Origin: Strigamia acuminata
Lineage: Eukaryota; Arthropoda; Chilopoda; Geophilomorpha; Linotaeniidae
Reading direction: 5' to 3'
Assembly: GCA_949358305.1 (NCBI GenBank)
Contig: OX442316.1
Coordinates: 6,138,001-6,202,000 of the forward strand
DNA: 64,000 nucleotides
Position numbers and translations under genes: made by a program. Below are positions 63,841 through 64,000 of the stretch, one piece after another. Below the pieces are notes generated by a model that ran no database searches, was not told the DNA's origin, and saw nothing but the letters and a program-made list of their open reading frames with translations. Positions within the stretch are counted from its first letter, which is position 1. Every line of letters begins with the position of its first letter.

Positions 63841-64000
63841 GTTTGTTTGATTATTCATACAGCAAGTTTGTGCCAGTTTATTGCTTTTTGTACTTTATTT
63901 GCATAAATTGGGTTTATTATTTTCCCAATGCTAATTTATTTTTCATTTCTTTTGTGATACTACCGTAGTATGGCAGATGTGAAAAATAAGCAACACTTAA

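Overview
This is an AT-rich animal nuclear window, most likely from an arthropod. Genes are split by short GT-AG introns. The gene content points the same way: a furrowed-type selectin-like receptor, an AA15 lytic polysaccharide monooxygenase, a CYP4-like cytochrome P450 exon and pickpocket/DEG-ENaC-type channels. There are no bacterial-style operons, rRNAs, tRNAs or CRISPR arrays. Species cannot be named from this sequence.

Layout. 0.1-0.9 kb (minus): linker histone H1 in two exons, with an H1 box and TATA-like site upstream. 3.8-7.05 kb (minus): a nine-exon class I coronin of 515 aa. 9.8-31.9 kb: three tandem copies of an unusual DEG/ENaC gene, all minus, riddled with mobile elements (a Copia fragment, a 1.19 kb insertion with 8-bp target duplication, a DIRS retroelement with its internal complementary region, a Gypsy 3' fragment with LTR, a solo LTR carrying a nested MITE, and a fold-back Tc1 element). 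31.95-32.5 kb: an inverted array of 15-bp repeats. 32.98-41.15 kb (minus): a 21-exon furrowed-like receptor of 1056 aa (signal peptide, CCP, F-type lectin, C-type lectin, ten CCPs, TM, short tail). 42.1-42.7 kb: a gag remnant holding a small hAT-type MITE. 49.0-54.6 kb (plus): a secreted ADAM/ADAMTS-like metalloprotease with two alternative versions of one catalytic-domain exon. 55.1-55.9 kb (minus): AA15 LPMO, convergent with the protease, with polyadenylation signals on opposite strands one base apart. 59.6-60.3 kb: a palindrome of 51-bp tandem repeats, Foldback-like. 63.7-63.8 kb (plus): an N-terminal exon of a CYP4-type P450 that runs off the window.

The most interesting locus is the DEG/ENaC array. 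In copies A and C a single exon reads without a stop from the second membrane helix of one channel unit, through a roughly 40-residue cytoplasmic linker, into the first membrane helix of a second unit. The ancestral gene therefore encoded a covalently linked two-unit, four-helix channel of about 780 aa. Copy A is interrupted by a transposon in the second FPxxTLC motif. Copy C carries a stop and two indels. Copy B has lost the middle of the gene by a deletion that fused unit 1 to the last helix of unit 2, and it still reads open as a 391-aa two-helix protein. All exon structures were worked out by hand from splice consensus, reading-frame continuity and family motifs; no database search was run.
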